64,000 bases of DNA, taken from positions 310,752-374,751 of the forward strand of contig WBSG01000027.1 of assembly GCA_008923285.1 (NCBI GenBank), read 5' to 3'. The notes beneath the pieces are model-generated. The model saw only the letters and a list, made by a program, of their open reading frames with translations. It was not told where the DNA came from and ran no database searches. The translations under genes were made by a program, and so were the position numbers. How positions within the stretch are numbered: position 1 is the first letter of the stretch; each line of letters starts with the position of its first letter. Below are positions 1 to 9,500 of this stretch, piece after piece. This DNA is from Betaproteobacteria bacterium SCN2 (GTDB lineage Bacteria > Pseudomonadota > Gammaproteobacteria > Burkholderiales > Thiobacillaceae).

Positions 1-69
1 TTTGCCTTTTGCCTTTTGCCTTTTGCCTTTTGCCTTTTGCCTTTTGCCTTTTGCCTTTTGCCTTTTGCT
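1..69. repeat. 7-bp tandem repeat (TTTTGCC)n
   Basis: About ten near-perfect head-to-tail copies of TTTTGCC run from the window edge to about position 69. They end just before the narL stop codon, so they lie 3' of narL on its strand. The array may continue beyond the left edge. It shows no dyad and no coding logic; open frames through it only repeat a seven-residue unit. Confidence 0.9.
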
Positions 70-76
70 TTCCCTG

Positions 77-730
77 CTAGCCCTGCCTGCGGCTGCGGTC
101 GGCCCACACCGCCGCCTCCACGCGCGAGCGCAGGTTGAGTTTCTTCAGCAGGTGCTTGACGTGGACTTTCACCGTGCCTTCGGCGATGTCGAGCTCCTTG
201 GCGATGAGCTTGTTGCTCATGCCGTCGGCGATGAGCTCGAGGATGCGGCTTTCCTGCTCGGTGAGGCCCGCTTCCGAAGGCTTCTTCGGCCGGCCGATGT
301 CGCGCAGCGAGGCGGCCAGCAGCTGGGTCAGGCGCGGGGTGATGGTGATCTCGCCGCGCGCCGCCTGGGCGAGGTGCGCGGTCAGGTCCTCGGGCTCCAT
401 GTCCTTCAGCAGGTAGCCGTCGGCGCCGGCCTGCAGGGCGGCGACGAGGTCGTCGGCGTGGTCGGACACGGTGAGCATGACCACGCGCGCATCGAGCCCC
501 GCCGCCTTGACCGCTTTCAGCACTTCGACGCCGCTCATGTCCTTCATGTTGAGATCGAGCAGCACCAGGTCCGGATCGAGCTCGCGCGCGAGGCGGATGC
601 CGTCCGCCCCGTTCGCCGCCTCGCCGACGAACTTCAGCTCGGGCAGGGTCTGGATCAGCTGGATCACGCCCTTGCGGAACAGGGGATGGTCATCGACGAT
701 GAGGATGGTCTGGATGTCTTCCGGATTCAT
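77..730 (-). CDS. narL: Nitrate/nitrite response regulator NarL
   Basis: A 217-residue response regulator of the NarL/FixJ class. The receiver domain (about residues 7-125) has acidic-pocket Asp13/Asp14 and the probable phosphoacceptor Asp59 in LLDLNMKDMSG. A LuxR-type helix-turn-helix covers about residues 150-212 (LTEQESRILELIADGMSNK). Length and layout are normal for NarL. It starts 6 bp after the stop of the narX-like kinase gene, so the two form one operon. NarL-P is expected to bind the heptamers in the divergent promoter and control the nar operon. NarP or another NarL-family regulator is possible, but the nar context favours NarL. Confidence 0.93.
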   Translation of the reverse strand: MNPEDIQTILIVDDHPLFRKGVIQLIQTLPELKFVGEAANGADGIRLARELDPDLVLLDLNMKDMSGVEVLKAVKAAGLDARVVMLTVSDHADDLVAALQAGADGYLLKDMEPEDLTAHLAQAARGEITITPRLTQLLAASLRDIGRPKKPSEAGLTEQESRILELIADGMSNKLIAKELDIAEGTVKVHVKHLLKKLNLRSRVEAAVWADRSRRQG

Positions 731-736
731 GTGGGC

Positions 737-2599
737 TCAGCTTGCGGTATCGGTTTGCGCAGTCGCCGGCTCGCGCCGGCCTGCCGGCATGAAGTTTAGC
801 GTGACGCGGGTGCCGGCGGTCGCCGGTTGCTCCACGGCCAGCACGCCGCCGAGGTTCTTGGCGCGCTCTTCCATGATCTTCATGCCGTAGTGGTGGGCGC
901 CGGCGGTTTTGCGGATGCCGACGCCGTCGTCTTCGATGATTGCCGCAACCGAGCCGTTGCCGGTGCATTCCACTTTCACCGTCGCGCGGCTGGCCTGGGC
1001 ATGGTTGATGACATTGGACAGCGCTTCGCGCACGATCTGCAGGGTGTGGATCTCCTCGTTGGCCGACAGCGTGCAGCCGGCCAGGTGCACTTCCAGCGCG
1101 ACCGGAATGCCGCCGCGGTTGGAAAACTCGGCCACCGCGTTTTGCAGCGCCGCCGCCAGGCCGCCGCCTTCGATGCGCATGCGGAAAGTGGTGAGCAGCT
1201 CGCGCAGCTGGCGGTAGGCGCTGTTCAGCCCTTCGCGCAATTCGGCAAGAATCTGCCCGGCCTCGCTGCCGCCGCTGTCCACATAAGGCTTGAGACGGCT
1301 GACCTGGATTTTCATGTAGGCGAGCGACTGCGCCAGCGAGTCGTGCAGCTCGCGCGCGATCGCCGCGCGCTCCTCCAGCAGCGACAGACGATGGCTCTGC
1401 TCGGCGCGCTGGGCGGTGCCGATGGCGATGCCGATATGGCGCGACAGCGCTTCCAGCAGCTGCGTCTGCCAGGGCGCCAGCGTCACGCCCGGCGGCATTT
1501 CCAGCTGCAGCACGCCGTAGGTATGCTCGGCGTCCTTGAGCGGCAGCGACAGCAGGCGCCTGCCGCTGCGCAGCTGGTTGACGGACTGGCTCTTGTGCGC
1601 CATGCATTGCTCGCAGCTCATCAGCCCGCACACGTCGACGTCCCCGCGCGCCGGTTCCAGCGTGCTGGCGATGATGCCGGCGCGCCGCTCGCCGGTTTCC
1701 ACCAGGCAGGCGATGCCGTGGCCGACACCCAGCACGTTTTCCAGGTCCTTGAGCAGGATGGCATAGGTGTCGTGCGCGACCGGCCCGCTGTAGAGGCGGG
1801 CGATGGAGTGATAGAGCAGTTCCAGCGAACGGTTGGCGATGGTGAGCTCGGCGGTCTTTTCCTCGACCCTCGCCTCAAGGTTCTGATAAAGCTTGGAGAG
1901 GTCCTCCGCCATGAGGTTGAAGGCCTGGCCCAGCCGCCCGATCTCGTCCTCGCCCTCCAGATCGGTGCGCGCGGACAGGTTGCCGCGGCGGATCTGGTCG
2001 GTCAGCGCCAGCAGCTCGCGCAGCGGATGCACCAGGATGTTGTTGACGAGCCAGATCGACAGCGCCACCACCAGCAGGGTCGCGATCACCGACACGCCGA
2101 GAATGACGCGCATCACCAGGATCTTGGCCTCGGTGGCCGCCTCGATGTCCTTGACCAGGGTATTGATGTGGTCGACGAAGTCCGGAATGCGGTCCAGCAC
2201 GCTCATGCCCGACGGCGCGGGCGGGGACGACAGGCCGGGCCTGATCTCGGTGCGCCAGCGGATTTCGATCTGCGCATAGGCCAGGTTGAGTTCGGCCGTC
2301 CTGTCGTCCGGCAGCAGCGCCCGGATGGAAGGCGCATGCAGGTCGCTCTCGAAGCGGGCCATGGCCTGGCGCAGGCTTTCCTGCTCCGCCGCACCGCGCT
2401 GGTAGAGGGAAGCCATGCGCCAGCTCTGCATGCGCAGGCTGCCCGCCACGTTGATGGCCTCGCCGCTGCCCTGGGTGGTTTCCGCCACCATCCACGACGT
2501 CGACATGCTGACCACGGCAAGCAGGGTGATGGCGGCGAACATGCCGCCCAGCCGTATCAGCAGGGAGTTGCGCAGTTTGTTCCTCAGCACGCGGCTCAA
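737..2599 (-). CDS. narX: Nitrate/nitrite sensor histidine kinase NarX
   Basis: Membrane sensor kinase of about 620 residues. An N-terminal membrane segment (about 13-38) is followed by a periplasmic sensor with a NarX P-box-like motif (AGSLRMQSWRM). Then come a second membrane helix (about 160-185), a HAMP linker, a GAF-like central region with clustered Cys (CGLMSCEQC), and a HisKA_3 transmitter with the phospho-His in ARELHDSLAQS (about residue 419). A HATPase domain (EDDGVGI) ends the protein. The start chosen is TTG at 2599, preceded by GGAG seven bases upstream. A longer frame to 2749 exists but adds an unlikely Arg-rich leader and runs into the NarL operator. Partner of narL downstream. 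Confidence 0.9.
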   Translation of the reverse strand: MSRVLRNKLRNSLLIRLGGMFAAITLLAVVSMSTSWMVAETTQGSGEAINVAGSLRMQSWRMASLYQRGAAEQESLRQAMARFESDLHAPSIRALLPDDRTAELNLAYAQIEIRWRTEIRPGLSSPPAPSGMSVLDRIPDFVDHINTLVKDIEAATEAKILVMRVILGVSVIATLLVVALSIWLVNNILVHPLRELLALTDQIRRGNLSARTDLEGEDEIGRLGQAFNLMAEDLSKLYQNLEARVEEKTAELTIANRSLELLYHSIARLYSGPVAHDTYAILLKDLENVLGVGHGIACLVETGERRAGIIASTLEPARGDVDVCGLMSCEQCMAHKSQSVNQLRSGRRLLSLPLKDAEHTYGVLQLEMPPGVTLAPWQTQLLEALSRHIGIAIGTAQRAEQSHRLSLLEERAAIARELHDSLAQSLAYMKIQVSRLKPYVDSGGSEAGQILAELREGLNSAYRQLRELLTTFRMRIEGGGLAAALQNAVAEFSNRGGIPVALEVHLAGCTLSANEEIHTLQIVREALSNVINHAQASRATVKVECTGNGSVAAIIEDDGVGIRKTAGAHHYGMKIMEERAKNLGGVLAVEQPATAGTRVTLNFMPAGRREPATAQTDTAS

Positions 2600-2650
2600 T
2601 GTTTTCTCCAGGCGGCAGGCGGGCGGCAAGTGTCGCGCCTCTGCGGCTAA

Positions 2651-2762
2651 AAGGGTATACCACTTTTCCGCTGGCGACCCGCCCGGCCTTGCCCGGCGCC
2701 GATAAAATCCCCGCCGAATCAAGGCGTTCCCGACTACCCCCTCTACCACCTAAGTGGTAGAG
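2651..2762. promoter_or_regulatory. NarL-type heptamer cluster in the narX/narK1 divergent region
   Basis: Five matches to the NarL heptamer (TACYYMT type) lie between the divergent narX and narK1 genes: TACCCTT (2651-2657, reverse), TACCACT (2658-2664), TACCCCC (2735-2741), TACCACC (2744-2750) and TACCACT on the reverse strand (2753-2759). The last two form a 7-2-7 inverted pair inside a perfect 9-bp dyad (2741-2749 and 2754-2762). The 7-2-7 layout is the known high-affinity NarL/NarP architecture. Regulation of narK1 and narX by NarL is inferred. I saw no clear FNR box nearby. Confidence 0.7.
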
Positions 2763-2859
2763 AGCCGGCTTGCGCGCCCCAAACCCCCTCTGGCGACGGG
2801 CCCTTTGTCAGAGTAAAAAGACATTGCAATCCTCTTCTCATCGTTACAAGGGTGGGCAA

Positions 2860-4125
2860 ATGACAACGCAACAATCCAAGGCCTGGTCGGTCGTCATCAT
2901 GAGCACGCTGGCGTTCACCGTGTGTTTCATGGCATGGATGATGTTTGCCGTCATCGGCGTCCCCATCAAGGCGCAACTGGGCCTCAACGAAACCGAGTTC
3001 GGCATCCTCATCGCCACGCCGGTGCTCACCGGCTCGCTGATCCGCGTGCCGCTGGGCATGTGGACCGACAAGTTCGGCGGCCGCATCGTGTTCTTCATCC
3101 TGATGCTGACCACAGTGCTGCCGATCTGGATGATCTCCTGGGCCACGGAATACTGGCACTTCCTGGTGACCGGCCTGTTCGTCGGCATGGCGGGCGGCTC
3201 CTTCACCGTCGGCATCGCCTACTGCGCGCGCTGGTTCCCCAAGAAGCAGCAGGGCCTCGCCATGGGCATCTTCGGCGCCGGCAACACCGGGGCCGCCGTC
3301 ACCAAGCTGGTCGCGCCCATCATCGTGGTCGGCTACGGCTGGACCATGGTGCCCAAGGTCTATGCGGTGCTGATGCTGGTGACCGCCATCCTGTTCTGGT
3401 TCTTCACCTACAGCGACCCGGCGCACAAGGTCGGCAAGCACGTCACCATCCGCGAGCAGCTCGCCGCCTTCAAGGACCCGCGCGTGTGGCGCTACAGCCA
3501 GTACTACTCCATCGTGTTCGGCGGCTATGTCGCGCTGGCGCTGTGGATGACCAAGTACTACGTCAGCGAATACGGCTTCGACCTCAAGACCGCGGCCTTC
3601 CTCGCCGCCGCCTTCAGCATCCCCGGCGGCATGCTGCGCGCCATCGGCGGCTGGTTCTCGGACAAGTTCGGCGCCCACACCATCACCTGGTGGGTGCTGT
3701 GGATTTCCCTGGTCTGCCTGTTCTTCCTGTCCTATCCGCAGAGCAGCATCACCATCCAGACCGTGACCGGCCCCTACACCTTCCATCTCGGCCTCAACGT
3801 GACGGTGTTCACCGTGCTCCTGTTCACCCTCGGCGTGGTGTTCGCCATCGGCAAGGCCTCGGTGTTCAAGTACATCTCCGACGACTACCCGCACAACATC
3901 GGCGTGATCTCCGGCGTCGTCGGCCTCGCCGGCGGGCTCGGCGGCTTCCTCATGCCGATCATGTTCGGCGCCCTGGTCGACCTCACCGGCATCCGCTCCT
4001 CCGCCTTCATGCTCATGTTCGGCGTGGTCTGGGTGTCGCTGATGTGGATGTACTGGACGGAAGTGAGGCCCATGGATGCGGCGCGCGAGCTGAAGCGGAT
4101 GAAGCGCGCGGACCTCATGGAATGA
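2860..4125 (+). CDS. narK1: Nitrate/nitrite transporter NarK1 (MFS)
   Basis: A 421-residue major facilitator protein with about 12 membrane helices. It has the loop 2-3 MFS signature (GMWTDKFGGR) and a nitrate-porter glycine-rich segment (GLAGGLGGFLMP) near helix 11. The start is ATG 2860 after a purine-rich GGGTGG stretch; upstream in-frame starts would place a basic leader before it. It is followed 34 bp later by a second, longer NarK. In paired systems the shorter one is often a type I nitrate/H+ symporter and the other a nitrate/nitrite exchanger. That division of labour is inferred from family knowledge, not from residues checked here. Confidence 0.9.
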   Translation: MTTQQSKAWSVVIMSTLAFTVCFMAWMMFAVIGVPIKAQLGLNETEFGILIATPVLTGSLIRVPLGMWTDKFGGRIVFFILMLTTVLPIWMISWATEYWHFLVTGLFVGMAGGSFTVGIAYCARWFPKKQQGLAMGIFGAGNTGAAVTKLVAPIIVVGYGWTMVPKVYAVLMLVTAILFWFFTYSDPAHKVGKHVTIREQLAAFKDPRVWRYSQYYSIVFGGYVALALWMTKYYVSEYGFDLKTAAFLAAAFSIPGGMLRAIGGWFSDKFGAHTITWWVLWISLVCLFFLSYPQSSITIQTVTGPYTFHLGLNVTVFTVLLFTLGVVFAIGKASVFKYISDDYPHNIGVISGVVGLAGGLGGFLMPIMFGALVDLTGIRSSAFMLMFGVVWVSLMWMYWTEVRPMDAARELKRMKRADLME

Positions 4126-4159
4126 AACGGCAGCTGGATAACTGAAAAAAGGAAACGAC

Positions 4160-5770
4160 ATGGCCACCAACATCAAGGAATGGAATCCGGAAGACCAGCA
4201 GTTCTGGGAATCGACCGGCAAGTCCATCGCCTACCGCAACCTGTGGATCTCGGTGCCGAGCCTATTGAACGGCTTCGCCATCTGGCTGATGTGGGGCATC
4301 ATCACCGTGCAGATGCTGAACCTCGGCTTCCCCTTCAGCAAGGAAGAGATGTTCACGCTCACCGCGATCTCCGGCCTGGCCGGCGCCACCCTGCGCATCC
4401 CCTCCTCCTTCTTCATCCGCATCGCCGGCGGGCGCAACACCATCTTCCTGACCACCGCGCTGCTGATGATCCCGGCCATCGGCACCGGCATTGCGTTGCA
4501 GGACAAGGAAACGCCGCTGTGGGTGTTCCAGCTGCTGGCGCTCTTGTCCGGCATCGGCGGCGGCAACTTCGCCTGCTCGATGTCCAACATCTCCACTTTC
4601 TTCCCCAAGCGCCTGCAGGGTACGGCGCTCGGCATCAACGCCGGACTGGGCAACTTCGGCGTCACCACCATGCAGATCCTGATCCCGCTGGTGATGACCG
4701 CCGGCATCTTCGGCGCGCTCGCCGGCGGCGCGATGGAACTGGTGAAGGACAGCGGCTGGATACTGGGCAAGATCGTGGCCGGCACGCCTACCTACATCCA
4801 GAACGCCGGCTTCGTCTGGCTGCTGCTCCTGGTGCCGCTCGCCTTCCTCGGTTTCTTCGGCATGAACAACCTGCTGACAGTGACGCCCAACATCGGCTCC
4901 ACCCTCAGCGCCTTCGCCAAGATCCTTTGGCTGTACGGCCTCGCTTTCGTCACCGCGGGCGTCGGCCTGTATCTCTACCTGCCCGCCCCCACCGGCCTGG
5001 GCCTGCTCAACATGTGGGTGGCGCTGCCGCTGATCATGGTCGTCACCCTGATGGTGATGAAGCTCGCCGCCTTCGGCGAGATGAAGGGCAACATCGCCAA
5101 GCAGTTCGAGATTTTCAGGAACAAGCACACCTGGTCGATGACCGCGCTCTATGTGGTCACCTTCGGTTCCTTCATCGGCTTCTCGATGGCGTTGCCGCTG
5201 TCGATCACGGTGATCTTCGGCGACACCCATGTGTTCGATGCCGCGACCAACGCCTGGGTGCATGCCAAGAACCCGAACGCACCGTCCGCGCTGCAGTATG
5301 CCTGGATCGGCCCCTTCGTCGGCGCGTTGATCCGTCCGGTGGGTGGCTGGATCTCGGACAAGGTCGGCGGTTCCATCGTCACCCAGATCATTTCCGCGGC
5401 GATGGTCGCCGCCTCCGCCTACGCCGGTTACCTGATGATGCAGGCCTACCAGTCGGCGACGCCGGAAATCTACTTCACCCAGTTTCTCATCACTTTCGTC
5501 GTGCTGTTCGCCGCCAGCGGCATCGGCAACGGCTCCACCTTCCGCACCGTGGGTGTGGTGTTCGACCGCGTGCAGGCCGGTCCGGTGCTGGGCTGGACCT
5601 CGGCGGTGGCGGCCTACGGTTCCTTCATCGCACCGGTGGTGATCGGCGAGCAGATCAAGGCCGGCACCCCGCAGTACGCCATGTACGGATTCGCCGTGTT
5701 CTACGCCGTGTGCCTGGTGCTGAACTGGTGGTTCTACCTGCGCAAGAACGCCTACATCAAAAATCCGTGA
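4160..5770 (+). CDS. narK2: Nitrate/nitrite transporter NarK2 (MFS)
   Basis: A 536-residue MFS transporter of the NarK/NasA family, longer than narK1 through extended loops around residues 190-260. Characteristic segments are TFFPKRLQGTALGINAGLG, in the position of the nitrate signature, and WISDKVGG in the second half. A GGAAACG purine stretch precedes ATG 4160. The gene sits between narK1 and narG in one transcription unit, which fits import of nitrate and export of nitrite for the cytoplasm-facing NarG. The exact exchange mode cannot be read from sequence. Confidence 0.9.
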   Translation: MATNIKEWNPEDQQFWESTGKSIAYRNLWISVPSLLNGFAIWLMWGIITVQMLNLGFPFSKEEMFTLTAISGLAGATLRIPSSFFIRIAGGRNTIFLTTALLMIPAIGTGIALQDKETPLWVFQLLALLSGIGGGNFACSMSNISTFFPKRLQGTALGINAGLGNFGVTTMQILIPLVMTAGIFGALAGGAMELVKDSGWILGKIVAGTPTYIQNAGFVWLLLLVPLAFLGFFGMNNLLTVTPNIGSTLSAFAKILWLYGLAFVTAGVGLYLYLPAPTGLGLLNMWVALPLIMVVTLMVMKLAAFGEMKGNIAKQFEIFRNKHTWSMTALYVVTFGSFIGFSMALPLSITVIFGDTHVFDAATNAWVHAKNPNAPSALQYAWIGPFVGALIRPVGGWISDKVGGSIVTQIISAAMVAASAYAGYLMMQAYQSATPEIYFTQFLITFVVLFAASGIGNGSTFRTVGVVFDRVQAGPVLGWTSAVAAYGSFIAPVVIGEQIKAGTPQYAMYGFAVFYAVCLVLNWWFYLRKNAYIKNP

Positions 5771-5795
5771 CCGGACAACAGCAAGGAGCAGAGCA

Positions 5796-8700
5796 ATGAG
5801 TCACTTCCTCGACAGACTGACGTTCTTCAAGAAGAACATAAGCGAGTTCTCCAACGGCCACGGCGTCGTCAGCAACGAAGACCGCAGCTGGGAGAACGCC
5901 TACCGCAGCCGCTGGCAGCAGGACAAGATCGTCCGCTCGACCCACGGCGTGAACTGTACCGGCTCGTGCAGCTGGCGCATCTACGTCAAGAACGGTCTGA
6001 TCACCTGGGAAATCCAGCAGACCGACTACCCGCGCACCCGCCCCGACCTGCCCAACCACGAACCGCGCGGCTGCCCGCGCGGCGCCAGCTATTCCTGGTA
6101 CGTGTACTCGGCGCAGCGCGTGAAATACCCGCTGATCCGCGGACGTTTGATGGAAATGTGGCGCGAGGCGCGCAAGACCATGGGCCCGGTGGAAGCGTGG
6201 AAATCGATCACCAGCGACCCGACCAAGGCCAAACGCTACAAGTCGGTGCGCGGACAGGGCGGCTTCGTGCGCGCCGGCTGGGACGAGGTCACCGAGATCA
6301 TCGCCGCCGCCAACGTGCACACCATCAAGGAATACGGCCCTGACCGCATTTATGGCTTTTCACCCATTCCGGCCATGTCGATGGTGAGCTATGCAGCGGG
6401 GTCGCGCTACATGTCGCTGATCGGCGGCGTGTGCGGCTCCTTCTACGACTGGTACTGCGACCTGCCGCCTTCCTCCCCGCAGGTGTGGGGCGAGCAGACC
6501 GACGTGCCGGAATCGGCCGACTGGTACAACTCCACGTATTTAATGGTGTGGGGCTCGAACGTGCCGCAGACGCGCACCCCCGACGCCCACTTCTACACCG
6601 AGGTGCGCTACAAGGGCACCAAGACCGTGGCGGTGTCCAGTGACTTCGGCGAGATGGTGAAGTTCGGCGACATCTGGCTCGCGCCCAAGCAGGGCACCGA
6701 TGCCGCGCTCGCCCTCGCCATGGGCCACGTCATCCTGTCCGAGTTCCACAACAAGGGCAGGAGCGAATACTTCGACGGCTACTGCCGCCAGTACAACGAC
6801 CACCCCATGCTGGTGATGCTGAGGGAACAGGACGGCAAGCTGGTCGCCGACCGTTTCCTGCGCGCCTCCGACCTCACCGGCAACCTCGGCCAGGACAACA
6901 ACCCCGAGTGGAAGACGGTGGTCTACGACGAGAACACCGGTTACCTGGTCGCGCCCAACGGCTCGGTCGGTTTCCGCTGGGGCCAGTCCGGCGCCTGGAA
7001 CCTGGAGATGCGCGACGGCTACTCCAATAAAGAGGTGAAGCCGCAGCTGACCCTGCTCGGCAGCCACGACGAAATCGCCGAGGTGGCCATGCCCTACTTC
7101 GGCGGCGACGACCACGACGAGCTGCTGGTGCGCAACATGCCGGTCAAGGTCATCAGCGTGGGCGGCAAGGATGTGCGCATCGCCACGGTCTACGACCTGA
7201 TGCTGGCGAACTACGGCGTCGACCGCGGCCTCGGCGGCCCCAACATCCCGGCGAGCTACGACGACGACGTGCCCTACACCCCGGCCTGGGCCGAGAAGCA
7301 TTGCGGCGTGCCGCGCGCCGACATTATCACCGTGGCGCGCGAGTTCGCCGACAACGCCGACAAGACCCACGGCAAGTCCATGGTCATCCTCGGCGCCGCG
7401 CTCAACCACTGGTACCACAACGACATGATCTACCGCGGCATCATGAACCTGCTCATGATGTGCGGCTGCATCGGCCAGTCCGGCGGCGGCTGGGCGCACT
7501 ACGTCGGCCAGGAGAAGCTGCGTCCGCAGACCGGCTGGGCGCCGCTCGCCTTCGCCCTCGACTGGCACCGCCCCTCGCGGCAGATGAACTCGACCTCCTT
7601 CTTCTATGCCCACACCAGCCAGTGGCGTCATGAAAAGCTGTCGGCCGCGGAGATTCTTTCGCCCACGGCCGACAAGTCGAACGCCGACTACCGCCTGATC
7701 GACTTCAACGTGCGCGCCGAGCGCATGGGCTGGCTGCCCTCGGCCCCGCAGCTCGAGACCAACCCGCTGGAAATCACCAAGGCCGCGGATGCCGCCGGCA
7801 TCGACCCGGTGAAATACGCGGTCGAGCAGATCAAGAGCGGCGCGCTGAAATTCTCCTGCGAGGACCCGGACAACCCGAAGAACTTCCCGCGCAACCTGTT
7901 CGTCTGGCGCTCCAACCTGCTGGGCTCCTCGGGCAAGGGCCACGAGTACTTCCTCAAGTATTTCCTCGGCACCCAGAACGCGGTGATGGGCCCCGACCTC
8001 GGCGAACTCGGCGAGGCCAAGCCCAAGGAAGTGGTGTGGCACGACAAGGGCGCGGAAGGCAAGCTCGATCTGCTGACCACGCTCGATTTCCGCATGTCGA
8101 CCACCTGCCTGTATTCCGACATCGTGCTGCCGTCGGCCACCTGGTACGAGAAGGACGACCTCAATACCTCGGACATGCACCCCTTCATCCATCCGCTGAG
8201 TGAGGCGGTGCAGCCGCTGTGGGAATCGAAGTCGGACTGGGAGATCTACAAGTTCATCGCCAAGAAGTTCTCCGAGCTTGCCGCCACCCATCTCGGCATC
8301 CAGAAGGACCTGGTGCTGACCCCGCTGATGCACGACACCCCGTCCGAGCTGGGCCAGAGCATGGCGGTGCGCGACTGGAAGAAGGGCGAGGTCGACCCCA
8401 TCCCCGGCAAGACCATGCCGAGCATGACCGTGGTGATCCGCGACTACGGCGACACCTACAAGAAGTTCACCTCGCTCGGCCCCCTGATGACCAAGGTCGG
8501 CAACGGCGGCAAGGGCATCAGCTGGAACACCGAGGACGAGGTGCACCAGCTCGCCGAGCTCAACTACACCGTCACCGAGGAAGGCATCAGCAAGGGCCTG
8601 CCCAGGATCGACTCGGCCATCGACGCCTGCGAGACCATCCTCATGCTGGCGCCGGAAACCAACGGCCAGGTGGCGGTGAAGGCGTGGGACGCGCTGTCCA

Positions 8701-9500
8701 AGATCACCGGCCGCGACCACACCCACCTCGCCATCCCGCGCGAGGATGACAAGATCCGCTTCCGCGACGTCGTCGCGCAGCCGCGCAAGATCATTTCCTC
8801 GCCGACCTGGTCCGGGCTGGAATCGGAGCACGTGTCCTACAACGCCGGCTACACCAACGTGCACGAGCTGATTCCCTGGCGCACCCTCACCGGCCGCCAG
8901 CAGTTCTACCAGGATCACCAGTGGATGCTGGACTTCGGCGAGGGCCAGTGCGTGTACAAGCCGCCGGTCGACACCAAGACCATCGCGCCGATGCTCGGCA
9001 AGAAGCCGAACGGGCATCATGAACTGGTCTTGAACTGGATCACCCCGCACCAGAAGTGGGGCATCCACAGCACCTACACCGACAACCTGCGCATGCTCAC
9101 CCTGTCGCGCGGCGGCCCCCACGTCTGGGTGTCGGAATCGGAAGCCAAGGAAGCCGGGCTGGTCGACAACGACTGGGTCGAGGTGTTCAACGTCAACGGC
9201 ACGCTGACGGCACGCGTGGTGGTCAGCCAGCGCGTGCCGCGCGGCATGTGCCTGATGTACCACGCCCAGGAAAAGATCATCAACGTGCCCGGCGCCGAAA
9301 CCAGCGGCTTCAGGGGCGGCATCCACAACTCGGTGACGCGCACCATCACCAAGCCCACGCACATGATCGGCGGCTACGCGCAGCAGGCCTACGGCTTCAA
9401 CTACTACGGCACCGTCGGCTCCAACCGCGACGAGTACGTGATCGTGCGCAAGATGAAGAAGGTGGACTGGATGGAAGGTCCGCTGGTGGAAAGAACATGA
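5796..9500 (+). CDS. narG: Respiratory nitrate reductase alpha subunit NarG
   Basis: A 1234-residue molybdopterin (bis-MGD) oxidoreductase that reduces nitrate to nitrite on the cytoplasmic face. The FS0 [4Fe-4S] ligands are visible as His50, Cys54 and Cys58 (STHGVNCTGSCSW) and Cys93 (PRGCPRG). The molybdenum ligand Asp222 lies in WYCDLPPSSPQ, the same position as in E. coli NarG. Length is normal and there is no twin-arginine leader beyond the vestigial N-terminus of membrane-bound Nar enzymes. The stop overlaps a small ORF (ATGA) and is separated from narH by an unusual 121-bp spacer. Confidence 0.98.
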   Translation: MSHFLDRLTFFKKNISEFSNGHGVVSNEDRSWENAYRSRWQQDKIVRSTHGVNCTGSCSWRIYVKNGLITWEIQQTDYPRTRPDLPNHEPRGCPRGASYSWYVYSAQRVKYPLIRGRLMEMWREARKTMGPVEAWKSITSDPTKAKRYKSVRGQGGFVRAGWDEVTEIIAAANVHTIKEYGPDRIYGFSPIPAMSMVSYAAGSRYMSLIGGVCGSFYDWYCDLPPSSPQVWGEQTDVPESADWYNSTYLMVWGSNVPQTRTPDAHFYTEVRYKGTKTVAVSSDFGEMVKFGDIWLAPKQGTDAALALAMGHVILSEFHNKGRSEYFDGYCRQYNDHPMLVMLREQDGKLVADRFLRASDLTGNLGQDNNPEWKTVVYDENTGYLVAPNGSVGFRWGQSGAWNLEMRDGYSNKEVKPQLTLLGSHDEIAEVAMPYFGGDDHDELLVRNMPVKVISVGGKDVRIATVYDLMLANYGVDRGLGGPNIPASYDDDVPYTPAWAEKHCGVPRADIITVAREFADNADKTHGKSMVILGAALNHWYHNDMIYRGIMNLLMMCGCIGQSGGGWAHYVGQEKLRPQTGWAPLAFALDWHRPSRQMNSTSFFYAHTSQWRHEKLSAAEILSPTADKSNADYRLIDFNVRAERMGWLPSAPQLETNPLEITKAADAAGIDPVKYAVEQIKSGALKFSCEDPDNPKNFPRNLFVWRSNLLGSSGKGHEYFLKYFLGTQNAVMGPDLGELGEAKPKEVVWHDKGAEGKLDLLTTLDFRMSTTCLYSDIVLPSATWYEKDDLNTSDMHPFIHPLSEAVQPLWESKSDWEIYKFIAKKFSELAATHLGIQKDLVLTPLMHDTPSELGQSMAVRDWKKGEVDPIPGKTMPSMTVVIRDYGDTYKKFTSLGPLMTKVGNGGKGISWNTEDEVHQLAELNYTVTEEGISKGLPRIDSAIDACETILMLAPETNGQVAVKAWDALSKITGRDHTHLAIPREDDKIRFRDVVAQPRKIISSPTWSGLESEHVSYNAGYTNVHELIPWRTLTGRQQFYQDHQWMLDFGEGQCVYKPPVDTKTIAPMLGKKPNGHHELVLNWITPHQKWGIHSTYTDNLRMLTLSRGGPHVWVSESEAKEAGLVDNDWVEVFNVNGTLTARVVVSQRVPRGMCLMYHAQEKIINVPGAETSGFRGGIHNSVTRTITKPTHMIGGYAQQAYGFNYYGTVGSNRDEYVIVRKMKKVDWMEGPLVERT

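Noticed and set aside
1-69. CRISPR array
   Set aside because: Units are 7 bp with no spacers.
2600-2859. FNR box in the narX-narK1 region
   Set aside because: One ATCAA half-site occurs (2718-2722) but its partner half-site positions do not match TTGAT.
2743-4227. 494-codon minus-strand frame over narK1
   Set aside because: Low-complexity His/Asp/Glu-rich translation of the antisense strand; no family and no ribosome-binding site.
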